The position numbers and the translations under genes are program-made. This document shows, piece by piece, positions 1 to 10,641 of a stretch of DNA of 64,000 nt. The notes under the pieces are model-generated. The model searched no databases and was not told the DNA's origin. It saw nothing but the letters and a program-made list of their open reading frames with translations. Position 1 is the first letter of the stretch. Each line of letters starts with the position of its first letter. The stretch is from Areca catechu. Lineage: Eukaryota > Streptophyta > Magnoliopsida > Arecales > Arecaceae. The DNA is taken from positions 43,059,210 through 43,123,209 of the forward strand of contig CM038047.1 in the NCBI GenBank assembly GCA_021397845.1, in the 5' to 3' direction.

Positions 1-980
1 TAGATGTTAGGTGGATTTGGAGGATGGGAGTGCATATGAGGATGAGCCTTTTTCTTTGTAAGGTACCCTAGGGATGGCTTCTAACCAAGTCTATCCTAAG
101 GGATAGAGGCATGACCTCTAGTTTATTTGCCAAGCTTGTGGATTAGAGGATGAGACAGTGGAGCACATCCTCTTTCAGTATCCGAGGGTCTGATGTGTTT
201 AGTACCTTATGGGTTTGCATCAGTTGATTATCCTGTTTGAGATATCGGTTCAGGCATTTTTGGAGTTCCTGAGATGGAGCACCAAAGATGATGTGACCAG
301 GACAGTTAGTATCTAGTAGCCTATATTATACATCACACATGGCTATCTATGAATAACTTGGTAGTTGAGTCCAAAAGATATATGGTAATGCTGATTCTAA
401 AGAGAGCTCTCATACTAGCATCAGAGCTGATTGAAGTGATCTCAAAGTCCATAGAGACCTGGGACTCCCATCATGCTCATGTAGTGACTCGATGAGTGTT
501 TATCTCTTGGAAGCCCCCATCTCTAATATGCCTTAAGGTCAACTTCGATAGTAGTGTCAGAGATAGGCATGGTGGCACCATCTTTGTCATCCGTGGGCCT
601 GGTTGGAGGCTAGTAATAGCTAGGGAGAGCTACCTTTTCGAGCTGATGGTTCTTGTAGCAGAGCTTTGAGTCACATGAACAGAAATCATTTATGTATGGA
701 GGATCTTACGAGCCAACCATCTTGCCATTAAGGAAGATTCCACTACGGTAGTGATCTAGATACAAGGATATATACGGAAGGTATTGCACACCTTCTTTTA
801 TAGGTATCATGATTTTATTGATGGGGTGTGCATCCTTAATTATTAGACATGTCTTTCGGGAGAAGAACATGATAGCTAACTAGGTAGCTACTTTTGTTGT
901 AGAACATTTTGAAAACTTTTTATGGATGGTTGTGAGAGTGGGCCAAGGCCACTCAGGGATGTTTTATTTTCCAACTTTTC
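1..980 (+). mobile_element. LINE (L1-type) 3' remnant: zf-RVT and plant RNase H
   Basis: This is a decayed 3' end of a non-LTR retrotransposon. Around 130-185 one frame reads CGLEDETVEHILFQYPRV, the pattern of the zf-RVT zinc-binding segment that follows reverse transcriptase in plant L1 elements. From about 535 a frame reads LKVNFDSSVRDRHGGTIF, the start of the plant-type RNase H domain (RVT_3) with its first Asp. The frame is broken by several stops (near 200 and 668). An AT-rich stretch at 960-1030 may be the old 3' untranslated end, but no clear poly(A) tail or target duplication is visible. The reverse transcriptase itself would lie left of the window. It is not functional. A co-opted RNase H host gene is possible but unlikely given the stops. 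Confidence 0.7.
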
Positions 981-1480
981 TGAATATATTTATACAAGCC
1001 TTTTTGAATACTTTATTTTTTATTAGAAATAAATATCTTGCTATGATGTGCTGTACAGAAAGATATCAACATGGACTTTGATGTGTTTTAAAACTATACT
1101 ACCTTTAATTAGGAATTGAAGCCAGATTAAATTATAGGAGGATTCTTGGATCGGTTCAATCATGTTAACTCTTCTCATTAGTGATTGGATCATTTCCACT
1201 GACTCTTCTCTGTAGTGATGTTTTCTTCGATGATGGAAAAATGTTTCGGTAGCCTTCAACTAGAATCCAAAATATCAATATTAAAGAATTAAACTACATG
1301 GCCCTCTCACTTAACATCAAAACTCCCAATTGGAACACTTGCTAGATCTTCTCTCCTATTAAACCCTCATATATCGAGCATTCTCCTATATGGAAACTCC
1401 ATACATGATATCTTCTTAATTAACTCCTACAACTTTCTTAATAATAAAGATTTTTCTATTATCTATATATATAGAGAAAT
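981..1480. other. AT-rich spacer, nothing recognised
   Basis: This stretch lies between the LINE remnant and the first LTR-like unit. It has only short chance ORFs, an AT dinucleotide run near 1460-1472, and no coding or repeat structure I can identify. Confidence 0.5.
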
Positions 1481-1678
1481 TTGGAAGGCCAAAGAGAAAG
1501 TGAAGTTATTCATTTGGCTTGTTGTTGCTTGCTACCTGACTTGATCATTGGAGGGCCCTCACTGGAGCAACCTTCAACTAGGGCTTCTGTGTAGGTTCAT
1601 CCCATGAGCATCACCTCTTTAGTGACCTTCGACGATCAAGCAAGGAGCAGTGTCACTAGGCTGCTTTGCTTTGATTGA

Positions 1679-1771
1679 CCTTTGGTCCTAACAAAGTATC
1701 ACCTCCCCTTTGGCAGTCAAGGCGACCTTTGGTCCTGACAAAGTATCACCTCCCCTTTGGCAGTCAAGGCT
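1679..1771 (+). repeat. Two tandem copies of a 46-47 bp segment
   Basis: A segment beginning GACCTTTGGTCCT and ending TTGGCAGTCAAGGC occurs twice in direct succession inside the first LTR-like unit. The other two units have it once, so this is a local slippage duplication. Confidence 0.75.
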
Positions 1772-2228
1772 TATCATCCCTCAGATGAGGCAAGGATATG
1801 CCTTGAGCCCTCGGTCCGATTGGCCCTTGACTTTGGTAATGATATCCAGGCCAACCCTAGGTCCTTGTGCCTAGAAGCAGACATGATTTTAAGGCCTTAC
1901 TCTTCAAGAAAATTGAAGGCAACAAAAGAAAGATGCTATCGATGCTTGCCTGCATGCACTTGATTGCATGAATTGAAAGTGATCTCCCTTAATCTTTAGT
2001 AAATCCTTGCAATTAATAGGGACATGACCAGTCCCTTGCATGGTCGATGTCACCATTAAAAAGCATGACCAGTAGTATATAAAAGATAATGTTTTAATTA
2101 ATGAGACGTAGACATTTTGGATAAATGGAATGATCCGTTGATAGATTCTTTAGTAGGACTTGCCACCCTGTCACTTCTCACGAAATCCATTGGAGATTTC
2201 TACATCCCAAAAATATCCTTACCTTTTG

Positions 2229-2240
2229 CCTATAAAAGGG
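2229..2240 (+). promoter_or_regulatory. TATA box of LTR-like unit 1
   Basis: CCTATAAAAGGGGGC is followed by a CT-rich ACTCTCTCTCATTT leader. The same box is found at 3350 (TCTATAAAATGGG) and 4590 (TCTATAAAAGAGGG), about 1.1-1.2 kb apart, which supports an LTR promoter repeated three times. Confidence 0.55.
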
Positions 2241-3349
2241 GGCTCGCTGAAAGCTCCCGGGATATATACTCTCTCTCATTTCCGATCTACTTTCTTCCAT
2301 CTATTGCCTGCCACCTGACATGATCATCGAGGGCCCTTGTCAAAGCAACCTCTTGCCAGGGCTTTTGTGCAGGTTCATTCTACGAGTGCTACCTCTTCAG
2401 CAACCTCTAGTGACCAAGCAGGTGGCATTGTCAACTTTTGCCATGAAAATCAAATCAAGAATTATTCTTGCAAAAATAGGTGGTCAACTAGTACTAAGTG
2501 TCTTCTTTATGGATCTAATGTGGAGACTATAATCCATTTATTTCTTAGACATTCTTTTACCGAAGGCATTTTGTTTACCTTGAAGATTTGCCTCAATCTC
2601 TGTTGGAAGATGTTTCCTTCAGAGAAAGTGAAGCTATTTACTTTCTTGGAAGATGCTTCCAAGGCCATAGAGAAAATGAAGTTTTTCATTTAGATTGTTA
2701 TTGCCTGCCACCTTGATCGTCGGAGGGTCCTCATGGGAGCAACCTCCAACCAGGGCTTCTGCATAGGTTCATCCCACGAACACCATCTCTTCAGCAACCT
2801 CTAACAACTGAGCGAGGAGCAGCATCATCGGCTCCTTCGATTTGATTGACCTTCAGTCCTAACAAAGGATCACCTCCCTTTGATAACCAAGGCTCACCAT
2901 TGCTTGGATGAGGCAAGGATATACCTTGGGACCCTCGATCCAACTGGCCCTAGACTTTAGTAATTATATTCGGGCCGATCTTGGGTCCTTGTACCAAGAA
3001 GTGTACAAGAGTTTTAAGGTGTTACTCTTCAAGGTAATTGAAGGCAACTAAAAGAAGATGCTATTGAAGCTTGCCACGATGCATTTAATTGCACAGATTG
3101 AAAGCAATCTCCCTTCATCTTCAATAAATTCTCGCAACTAAGTAGGGCATGACTAGTCCCATGCATGGTCGACGTCACCATTAAAAAGTATGGGCAACAC
3201 TGCATAAAAGACAAGGTTTTAATTATTGAGAGGATATTCTAGATAAATGGAATGACCCACTGATAGATCCATTGAAAGAACCTGCCACCTATCACTTCTC
3301 ACCAAATCCATTAGGGATTTTTACATCCCAAAAATATTCCTACCTCTCG

Positions 3350-3362
3350 TCTATAAAATGGG
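3350..3362 (+). promoter_or_regulatory. TATA box of LTR-like unit 2
   Basis: TCTATAAAATGGG sits at the place equivalent to the TATA boxes of units 1 and 3 and is followed by a similar pyrimidine-rich leader. Confidence 0.5.
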
Positions 3363-4589
3363 ACTCCTTTAGAGCTCCCAGGATACATACTATCTCTTTC
3401 TCATCTTTGCTCTACTTTTTTTCTTCTATTGATTGTCACCTGACTTAATTGTTGGAGGGCCCTCACTGGAGCAACCTCTAGCCAGGGCTTTTATGTAGGT
3501 CATCCCACGAGCACCACCTCTTCGACGATCTTCAATGACTGAGTGGGGAGCAATGTCAACACTTGCCTTGAAAAATAAATATGGAATTATTCTTGTAAAG
3601 ACTGTAATCCATTTACTTCTCAGACATTCTTTTGCTAAAGGCATTTTATTTACCATGAAGATTTGCCTCAATCTTAGCCAGTGGCCACCCTTCTCTTGTC
3701 GGCAAGGTGGGACCAACTCTTGTCAGCATTTTGCTGAAGATTTGTGAAAAAGAACTTAGCAACGTGGGACCAACTCTTGTCAACAATATTTTGGCACATT
3801 TTGCAAGAGAGATATGGAAGCATCTTCCTTGTAGAGAAGGTGAAGCTATTCACTTTCTTGGAAGATGCTTCCAAGTTACATATATATATATAAAGTAATT
3901 TGGAAGGACACAGAGAAAGTGAAGTTATTTATTTAGCTTGCTATTGCTTGACACCTTGATCATTGGAGGGCCTTCATCAGAGCAATCTTTATGCAGGGCT
4001 TTTGTACAAGTTCATCCTATAAGCGCCACCTCTCCATCAACCTCTGGTGACCGAGCAGGGAGTAGTGTCATCGGGCTCCTTCGATTTGATTGACCTTCGA
4101 TCCTGACAAAAGATCACCTCCCCTTTGACAACCAAGGTCCAGCATCTCTCGGATAAGGGAAGGATACACTTCGGGACCCTCGGTCTGACTGGCCCTTGGC
4201 TTTGATATGATTTTCAGGCCAATCCTGGGTCCTTGTACTTAAAAGCGGACATAAATTCTATGACGTTACTCTTCAAGGCAATTGAAGGTAACTGAAGGAA
4301 AATGCTACCGATGCTTGCACCATGCACTAGATTGCAGGGACTGATAGCAATCTCCTTTAATCTTCAGTAAATTCTTGCAATTAAGAGGGGTATGACTAGT
4401 TTCACACTTGGTCGATGTCACCAGAAATGATCAGTAGTGCATAAAAGACAAGGTTTTAATTAATAAGAGATGAATATTTTAGGCAAATTGAATGACCTGT
4501 TGATATATCCATTGGCAGAACTTGCCGTCCTATCACTTCTCACCAATTCTACTAGCGATTTTTGTATCCCAAAAATATCCCTGCCTCTT

Positions 4590-4602
4590 GTCTATAAAAG
4601 AG
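4590..4602 (+). promoter_or_regulatory. TATA box of LTR-like unit 3
   Basis: TCTATAAAAGAGGG is placed as in units 1 and 2, followed by a CT-rich leader with ATCTCTCTCATT. Confidence 0.5.
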
Positions 4603-5160
4603 GGCTCCTTGAAAGCTCCTAGGATGAGTACTATCTCTCTCATTTTTGCTGTACTTTCTTCCTTCTATTAGTTGTCACCTGACTTGATCGTCGGAGAGCC
4701 CTCATCAAAGCAACCTTCGACCAGGCTTCTATGCAAATTCATCCCATAAGTACTATCTCTTCAGTGACCAAGCAGGGAGCAGCATCAACACTTGCCTCCC
4801 AACACTTGCCTTGAAAAATAAATCAGGAATTATTCTTGCAAAAATAGGTGGTCGGTTAGCACCCTCTTCTTTATCGATCCAATGTGAAAACTGTAACCCA
4901 TTTATTTCTTAGATGTTTTTTTGCCAAAGGCATTTTGTTTAAATCCCACCCAGTTTTGGACCACATGGAGGCGAAAATTCAGCAACGTGGACCAACTCAT
5001 GTCGGCAATATTTTGGCACATTTCGCAAGAGAGAAATGGAAGCATCTTTCTTGGAAGAAATATTCCACTTACAACACCCACAATCCTTTTCACTCTTTTC
5101 GTCTCCAGAAGATTCTAACCTTAGACAAAGAGAGAAGGACACGAATTGATTTGTAGTCTG

Positions 5161-5663
5161 CAATTTCTTCGCCACTTTATTCTTCACTCTTTTTGTCTTC
5201 CTTAATTTATTCTTCCCCTCTTCGTCAATGCTGGACTTTGCTCCTTGGTCAGCAAATTCTCCTTGGCTGGCCAACACTGTCCATTTTTTTGTAATTATTC
5301 TCATTCTAAACAAAAGCCAGGTGATAGCTATGCTGCTTCCTTGCCATCCAAATAAACAAAAAAAAAAAAAAAAAAAACTCATTCTAGTTTTTAAAAGATC
5401 TAAACCACACTCCTGCTTCAAAGTATGTCCAGGACCAGGGATGCTGCAACAATTCAGGCCTTTGTCCCGAATGAATTCCGGAGCTAATACATATAGCAAA
5501 GCACCTAGCTACAAAGACAAGCGGTTATGATAACAATACATAAGTGATTCCAGTGATTTTTCTCTAGGGTGACGTCAAAGCTCGCCAACCTTTTTTTTCT
5601 CTTCCCTCCATGCTCTCCTAACCTTTTCTCCTAGAGCAAGTTGACGAGCAGTCTCTCTCTTAG
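5161..5663. other. Intergenic stretch with a poly(A) tract
   Basis: There is no gene here. An uninterrupted adenine run lies near 5358-5378. It may be a retroposon tail, but no element body or target duplication could be defined. Overlapping ORFs on both strands arise from the A tract and are not credible. Confidence 0.5.
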
Positions 5664-5897
5664 TAAGGCTGAAAATGGATCTGTCCAAAAGCTCATTATC
5701 TGGAACTGGACTGGATCAACTCAATAAACTTCGGGCCGGCCCGAAATTGGTTCAGGCTTCGAACCAAATTATAAGCATATCGGACTGGTCTTCGGACCGT
5801 AAAATAGAGTCCATTTAATTTTTGAGTCAAAGGGATACCCGGATTCGGTCCAGAAATTTTTAAAATATAGCCTTTGGACCGCCCATTTCCAATCCTA
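5664..5897 (+). mobile_element. hAT-like MITE, copy 1
   Basis: This 234-bp element starts TAAGGCTGAAAATGG and ends CCATTTCCAATCCTA, so its ends are imperfect inverted repeats. Its whole body matches the reverse complement of 7558-7795, including shared AAATTGGTTCAG, AAGCATATCGGACT and AAAATAGAGTCCATTTAA. It has no coding capacity. No clean target duplication is visible at this copy. The family is placed as hAT-like from the TIR style and from the 8-bp duplication at copy 2. Confidence 0.75.
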
Positions 5898-7130
5898 CTT
5901 TAGAATATCTTGGAGATGATGGCCATAAACCAAGCTTCTTGCACCTATATGAACCGATCGATCCACTCGTCCCCCTGGACACATGGGCAAACCGTTGCAA
6001 CAAAAGACATGGCCCGCAAATTTTGGACATGGTTAACCTGCTTCCCTCCTCCTGTAATTTTAATCGACACCAATTAAATCAGTCGATATATACATTACGC
6101 AACCCAACTCACTGTGTGTTGCACTCATATATAAAACACTTCCTATAATACCCCGGAACGAAGAAGCAATCTAAATAGCTATTATTGGCGCCGCGATGGC
6201 AACGTGGTTTGCCTTTTAAGCAAGCACCCAATAGAAGCATTGATCAATGGATGAGGACTCGCCTAGCGTTGTGCTTGTCAAGTTCAGATTAAACAACATT
6301 ATTAATTATTAACGAGGTCAATGATTTCATATCCTAGAAGAATTTTCTATGATTTAATTTAATTGCAGACGTCGAGGACATCAGTGCCATTTCACTTGGT
6401 CAGAAAGTTTTTTATTATCGAAACTTGCTGCTGTATTTTTTTTTTTATACTAATCCCAAATTGTTGCTTGACTAAATCATCTTCATGTTAGATGGTTAGA
6501 ATCATATGTTGTGATGATGCTGCTACAATTGTTGACCGTTTGAAGGCCAAGTTTCTTAGCAGATTTCACAAAACTACTCGAGGACAAGATGGATATGCGG
6601 TACATTGCATTCAAGGGAGATAATGTCGATCCTCATCCACTACGTACTGACCATTTAGATCTGAAAAAATTTAGTAATTCAAATTTGATAGTACGTAGCT
6701 TCATCATCTAAATCATTTCTTTTAATATTGTTGTCCTTTAGAAAATGAATCCTATTTTGATTCCTTCCGAAAAATAATTATTCGATGAAAATTTCTTTTA
6801 TTACTATCCCCTTTTTAGAACAATTCACTAGATATTGGGTTTCGGTAGTAGATGACTCACCCCATATTGAAACATGGCTTAATATCAGTATCATGCTGTT
6901 GTGTTTGGCCTGGTCCATTTGATTCTTGCTACTTGCCCAAAACAGCCATGCAAGTTAAGTTTAACGGACTTCTTAGCCCCGATCTGATCTATACCGTAGA
7001 GACGGAGTAGAAATGGCAGATCCCAATCGGCAAAAAAACAAACAAATTAATGGACTACTTAAAATAAATCATCCATCAAATCCTTCGTGGAGTCAAATTG
7101 CTTATCAATCTCAAGAAGCCAATGCCTTGT
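5898..7130. other. Spacer between MITEs, no gene recognised
   Basis: AT-rich DNA without a supportable gene. A 43-codon ORF starts near 6492 (MVRIICCDDAATIVDRLK), but it has no splice or family support and I do not call it. Confidence 0.5.
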
Positions 7131-7293
7131 AATTCACTAGTTTTATGGTATTAATACTCGACTCCGTCATCGTGGACTTTGACGTTATGCAAGAATTTAG
7201 TCACAATTTAGCAGGCAGCCGGGCAAAATTTGGCTCAGGGTTCATGAGTCAACGCCCGATTATAGAACACCGGGCTTAGTTTATCAGCTTTGC

Positions 7294-7405
7294 ATAGGAT
7301 TTACATATGAATATTAATCAGATGTTCAATTTTTTATCTATATTTGAATAAATTCAGATATAGAAATGGATTCAAAGCGGTATTATTCAGTCCACTTTCA
7401 TCCCT
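7294..7405. mobile_element. Short hAT-like MITE in one duplicated copy
   Basis: This 112-bp insertion ends in ACTTTCATCCCT, the reverse of the AGGGATGAAAG terminus common to hAT MITEs; the left end ATAGGATTTAC is diverged. It is flanked by AGCTTTGC (7286-7293) and AGCTTTGG (7406-7413), a 7/8 match of the 8-bp length expected for hAT. Its absence at the matching place in the second tandem copy supports insertion. Confidence 0.55.
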
Positions 7406-7557
7406 AGCTTTGGGCCTGACCAATGGCATCTTAATATTGGTACTTAAACCTACCTTTTAGTTAGGTATTTACTTGATCCAAACAGCTCGACCGTCCACTT
7501 TGGACAATGGAGCTAGGGTGTGCTGGGTAGAGCGGCATAAGCCAGTGCATTATAGTT

Positions 7558-7795
7558 AGGGGCTAAAAATGGGACCGGTCCAAAGACTATATTTTAAAAA
7601 TTTTTATACCGAATCTGGACATCTCTTTGGTCCAAAAATTAAATGGACTCTATTTTACAGCTCAAAGACTAGTCCGATATGCTTAAAATCTGGTTCAAAA
7701 TCTGAACCAATTTCAGGTTGGTCCAAACTTTATTGATCTGGCCCAACTCAGTTCCAAATAATAAGTTTTTGGACCGGCCCATTTTCAATCCTAAT
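7558..7795 (-). mobile_element. hAT-like MITE, copy 2, with 8-bp TSD
   Basis: This 238-bp element starts AGGGGCTAAAAATGGG and ends CCCATTTTCAATCCTAAT. It is the reverse complement of the MITE at 5664-5897. It is flanked by a perfect 8-bp direct repeat TTATAGTT (7550-7557 and 7796-7803), the target-duplication length of hAT transposases. It has no coding capacity, so it was presumably mobilised in trans. Confidence 0.8.
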
Positions 7796-8161
7796 TTATA
7801 GTTCACTATATTTATGGTATTAATATCCGGCTTAAGAATTTAGTCACAATTTAGCGGATCCATTCCCGAGCATCGGCAGCCTAGCAAAATTTGGACCGGG
7901 GTAATAAGTCAGCGCTCAATTACAGAACACCAGGCTTAGTTTATTTGTTTTATTTTAATATTGGTCCTCCAACCCCACCGACATTTTAGTTATGTCTTTA
8001 ATTGATCCAACTTGGCCTGAACCCTCCAGTTTGGATAATAGAGCTAGGGTGTACTCGGGATTCAAAGTTGATTGATATAATGATTGCATTCATATGTTTA
8101 CCAAACTAGAAAATAGACCGATAATATCAATACCTGAAGCATGATTTTAAAAAATATATAT

Positions 8162-8917
8162 TGTTGGCATGAAGTCGCTGGATCGATCAGTCGAAGCCAC
8201 TGCATCGTAGGATCGCTCCCTGGTTCACCTGCAAAACAGGTTCCTTGCCGGAGTTGTTTCGGCGGAGGACACTCCGATGTCTAAGTCAGTGGCGGATTCC
8301 AGCCACAAATGGGAAATGTCAAGAGTGGAAGAGAAAAAAGAGTTCTTGGAGATTGAAAGTGTATGTATGCGAGATTGTTCACGCGTACCTCTCGAACCAT
8401 CCTTCTTACCCATATTTAAAAGATGGCCTCCGATCTGTGGCCCGCTCTTTTTTCGGAGATCATGGGAGCCAATCTCTCCCATGATTGGCGATCGTGGGTT
8501 GTCAATGAGTGGTTCCGGCCAGATCGGAGGCGTTGCTGCAGGAATTGCGCGCCATAATCATGGCATGATGAGTGTCGATTGTAACCGTTGGTTACAGTTT
8601 CCTTTTTAGGATAGATTGTGGTTCAAGCTTCGGGTTTCCCCTTGCGTGGGCCGAAGGCTTGGTATTTCCCGAGGCCGGAGATCATGTCTATGGCGGGGAC
8701 CGAAGTTCGTGTCTTCGGAAGTTGATGAGTAGTTCGGACTTCGGCCGGGGCCGAAGGTGCTACCCGAAGGACTGGCCTTCGGATGTTGTAGTTCGGTGTA
8801 AAGCCTTGAGTTGCTTGTGGTTGGCCTTCGCTTAGTCCGAAGTCCGTAGTCCGGAGAACGGGGCTTCAATAAGTCGAACCGGAGCTTGGTTCGTAGATGA
8901 ACCAGGATATCCCAACA
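8162..8917 (-). repeat. 3' LTR of Tat-type element
   Basis: This 756-bp repeat starts TGTTGGCATGAAG and ends GATATCCCAACA (plus strand). It matches 17191-17952 throughout with scattered substitutions and small indels. It is flanked outside by TATAT. Confidence 0.9.
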
Positions 8918-8935
8918 GTTGCCCCCCTACTCTCA
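8918..8935 (-). other. Polypurine tract of Tat-type element
   Basis: On the minus strand GAGAGTAGGGGGGCAAC lies directly before the 3' LTR. This is the plus-strand priming site for reverse transcription and confirms the minus orientation. Confidence 0.75.
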
Positions 8936-9279
8936 GTTGTCGAAGCGAAGATCTACCTCGAGAAGTGAGAGTATTATGGCCTTGTCGTTTTCCTCCTGAG
9001 AGACGGCGCAGTGATGATTACGGGACATCTATTGGGCTGTCCCTCATGATCTAAGAATCAGATGGTGGACAGGTGCCATCCCCGGATTGGAGAAAAGTAG
9101 GTGGCCTTGAGGCTATCTCTTCTCGTCCCGTTGCACAGTGGTTGAAGCAATCTTTTGGTTGGGATTTGGATAGTTGTGGTGGCTGTTCTCCACCCGTTGG
9201 ATGAAGGATAGATCTTATCATGGCGGTCAGTCGCAAGTGGGTTACCTCCCAGGGTAACCTTGAGTCAAAGTAACCCTCG

Positions 9280-9860
9280 GTGGGGGTCCATAGACCCTTA
9301 CTTTTCTTTTGGGGAAGGGTGAAGTCTGGGCAAGGAAGCTTCTTCAATCTCGTCTCATTCTCCGCCCAAACCGTTCTGGACTACCAGTCTATTCTTCAGG
9401 TAGAATCCTCTTTCCGCTCCTTTGCTTCATTCCTTTGTCATGGAAGAGACCGGAGAGAGTCAAGAGAAGCAGGTTGGCCCTCAGGGGCCGGAGATGTAGT
9501 AGGTCCAGAGTCGGTCCCCAGCTTGGTTTCTCAGAGCAAGACAACCCTTCTTTGGGAACGCTACCGTATTCCTGAGGAGTTTCCCTTTATCCTCCCCGCA
9601 CCCGAGGAGCGGGCGAACAAAGCTCCCCCTGGGTGCCTAGCTGTATACGAAGATCACCTGAAGGCTGGTCTTAGTTTCCCCTACACCCCATCTTTGTTAA
9701 GATTTTTTGCTTGTACCAAATGGTGCCAGCGCAGTTGACCCCAAATAGCATCAGGAACATCTGCGGGTTCCTGGTGATGTGCAGCATCGCCAACGTAGAG
9801 CCTAGGACCAACTTCTTCACAGCCTTTTCTTCCTCAAGAGGGACTTCCACAGCAATGGAT
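9280..9860 (+). pseudogene. Antisense extra ORF, Transposase_28-like N-terminal part
   Basis: This coding remnant runs opposite to gag-pol in the 3' region of the Tat-type element. A frame open from 9280 carries RYRIPEEFPFILPAPEER and later KAPPGCLAVYEDHLKAGLSF. After a frameshift near 9720 the next frame continues with VPAQLTPNSIRNICGFLVMC. This is the pattern of the plant 'putative gypsy-type transposon' domain (Pfam Transposase_28), whose function is unknown. Extra ORFs in antisense are known for Tat-group elements. An ATG near 9439 opens a short frame that stops at TAG after about 13 codons, so the true start is not clear. A related antisense remnant is found at 25090-27310 in a different gypsy element. 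Confidence 0.65.
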
Positions 9861-10560
9861 GGTGGGTGATCGGCCCCAGATCGGGCCGCAGGGTGATTAA
9901 GGACATGCCCAGTGCCATCCACGGGTGGAAACCTGTCTTCGTATTTGTATTGTAATGAACTTTGTATTGCAATTTTCCTAGATTTTGGAATGAATTCTCC
10001 TTTCTTTGCATATGCATTGTTGTGCCTCATGTGTAGCCTGAAACAGTTCTATCATTTCTCCCTTTACCTAGTCAAATGATAGCCTCCAAAGGCCGTTCAG
10101 TCGATAAGAACCGGTTTTACCATTCTCTTTTCTGCTTGGTTGAATAGTCATGGCCGAAGGCCGTTCAGTCGGTGAGGACGAACCCTTGAACGAACCAAAA
10201 CTCCGTTGCATTGCCTTTCTTCGGATGTTGAGCTTGTCCGTTGGGGCGGACAGGAGTCATCTCCCCGCCAATCAATGATTAGGGGGATTGATTAGGATCA
10301 TCGTTGTCCATGTGGCACGTCGAAATTTGTATAGTCGTAATCTCTTGCGCCTTATGAGCCGCCGAGCCTCTTTTGCCCAAAAAGAGACCATTAATGATGC
10401 TGTCGCATGATGCAGATTTCTCCAGATTCGAAGCGATGGCTGTTGCGGTCCTGGGGATGGCTTCCGAGAGACTTTCTAGTTCTCGAAGCATCGCCCGGAC
10501 ACGTGGCGCCTTCTCATACGGCCGAAAAGGACGTGGGACGCGTCTCCCCGCAGTCGGGTG
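9861..10560. other. Non-coding part of Tat 3' region
   Basis: I see no domain here. Short repeats of GGCCGTTCAGTCG(A/G)T occur near 10092 and 10160. The stretch separates the two halves of antisense coding sequence and leads into the TATA box at 10574. Confidence 0.45.
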
Positions 10561-10573
10561 TGTGCAGGGTTTC

Positions 10574-10582
10574 TATAAATAG
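10574..10582 (+). promoter_or_regulatory. Possible internal antisense TATA box
   Basis: TTTCTATAAATAGGACC is a good plant TATA box on the plus strand, antisense to gag-pol. An ATG follows at 10642, which leaves room for a start site about 30 bp downstream and a short leader. It lies inside the element and not in an LTR. No transcription data are available, so this is inference from sequence. Confidence 0.45.
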
Positions 10583-10641
10583 GACCCTGCCCCCTGCTGT
10601 CGAAGGCCATCATTCCCGTTGGTGTCTTCCCTCCATTAGCC

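Larger units (their letters stand above)
1481..5160 (+). repeat. Three tandem LTR-like units of about 1.2 kb
   Basis: Three direct copies of a composite unit start at about 1481, 2661 and 3900; each start is marked by a GGAAGGCC-like and GAGAAAGTGAAG box. Each unit has a TTGATCATTGGAGGGCCC-type box, a block ending in a TATA box (2229, 3350, 4590) followed by a CT-rich leader, a second copy of the box with a GCAGGTTCATCC segment, and then a 200-330 bp spacer containing TTGCCTCAATCT-like sequence. This is the layout of gypsy LTR promoter and R-U5 regions. No gag or pol is visible between copies. A run of LTRs left by recombination, or amplification of one LTR-plus-leader segment, would explain it. 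The last spacer (4960-5160) is followed by extra sequence that reappears near 19290. Confidence 0.6.
7131..8070 (+). repeat. Tandem duplication, copies near 7131-7549 and 7804-8070
   Basis: Both copies share TTTATGGTATTAATA, AATTTAGTCACAATTTAGC, GAACACC(A/G)GGCTTAGTTTA, TTTAATATTGGT-like sequence and GAGCTAGGGTGT in the same order. Copy A carries a 112-bp MITE (7294-7405) that copy B lacks. A second MITE (7558-7795) sits at the junction of the two copies. Confidence 0.75.

Noticed and set aside
4939..5530. Overlapping ORFs at 4939-5499 (minus) and 5228-5530 (plus)
   Set aside because: Both run through a homopolymer A tract and have no recognisable domain.
6492..6623. Short ORF MVRIICCDDAATIVDRLK...
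   Set aside because: 43 codons, no splice sites or family support; probably chance.
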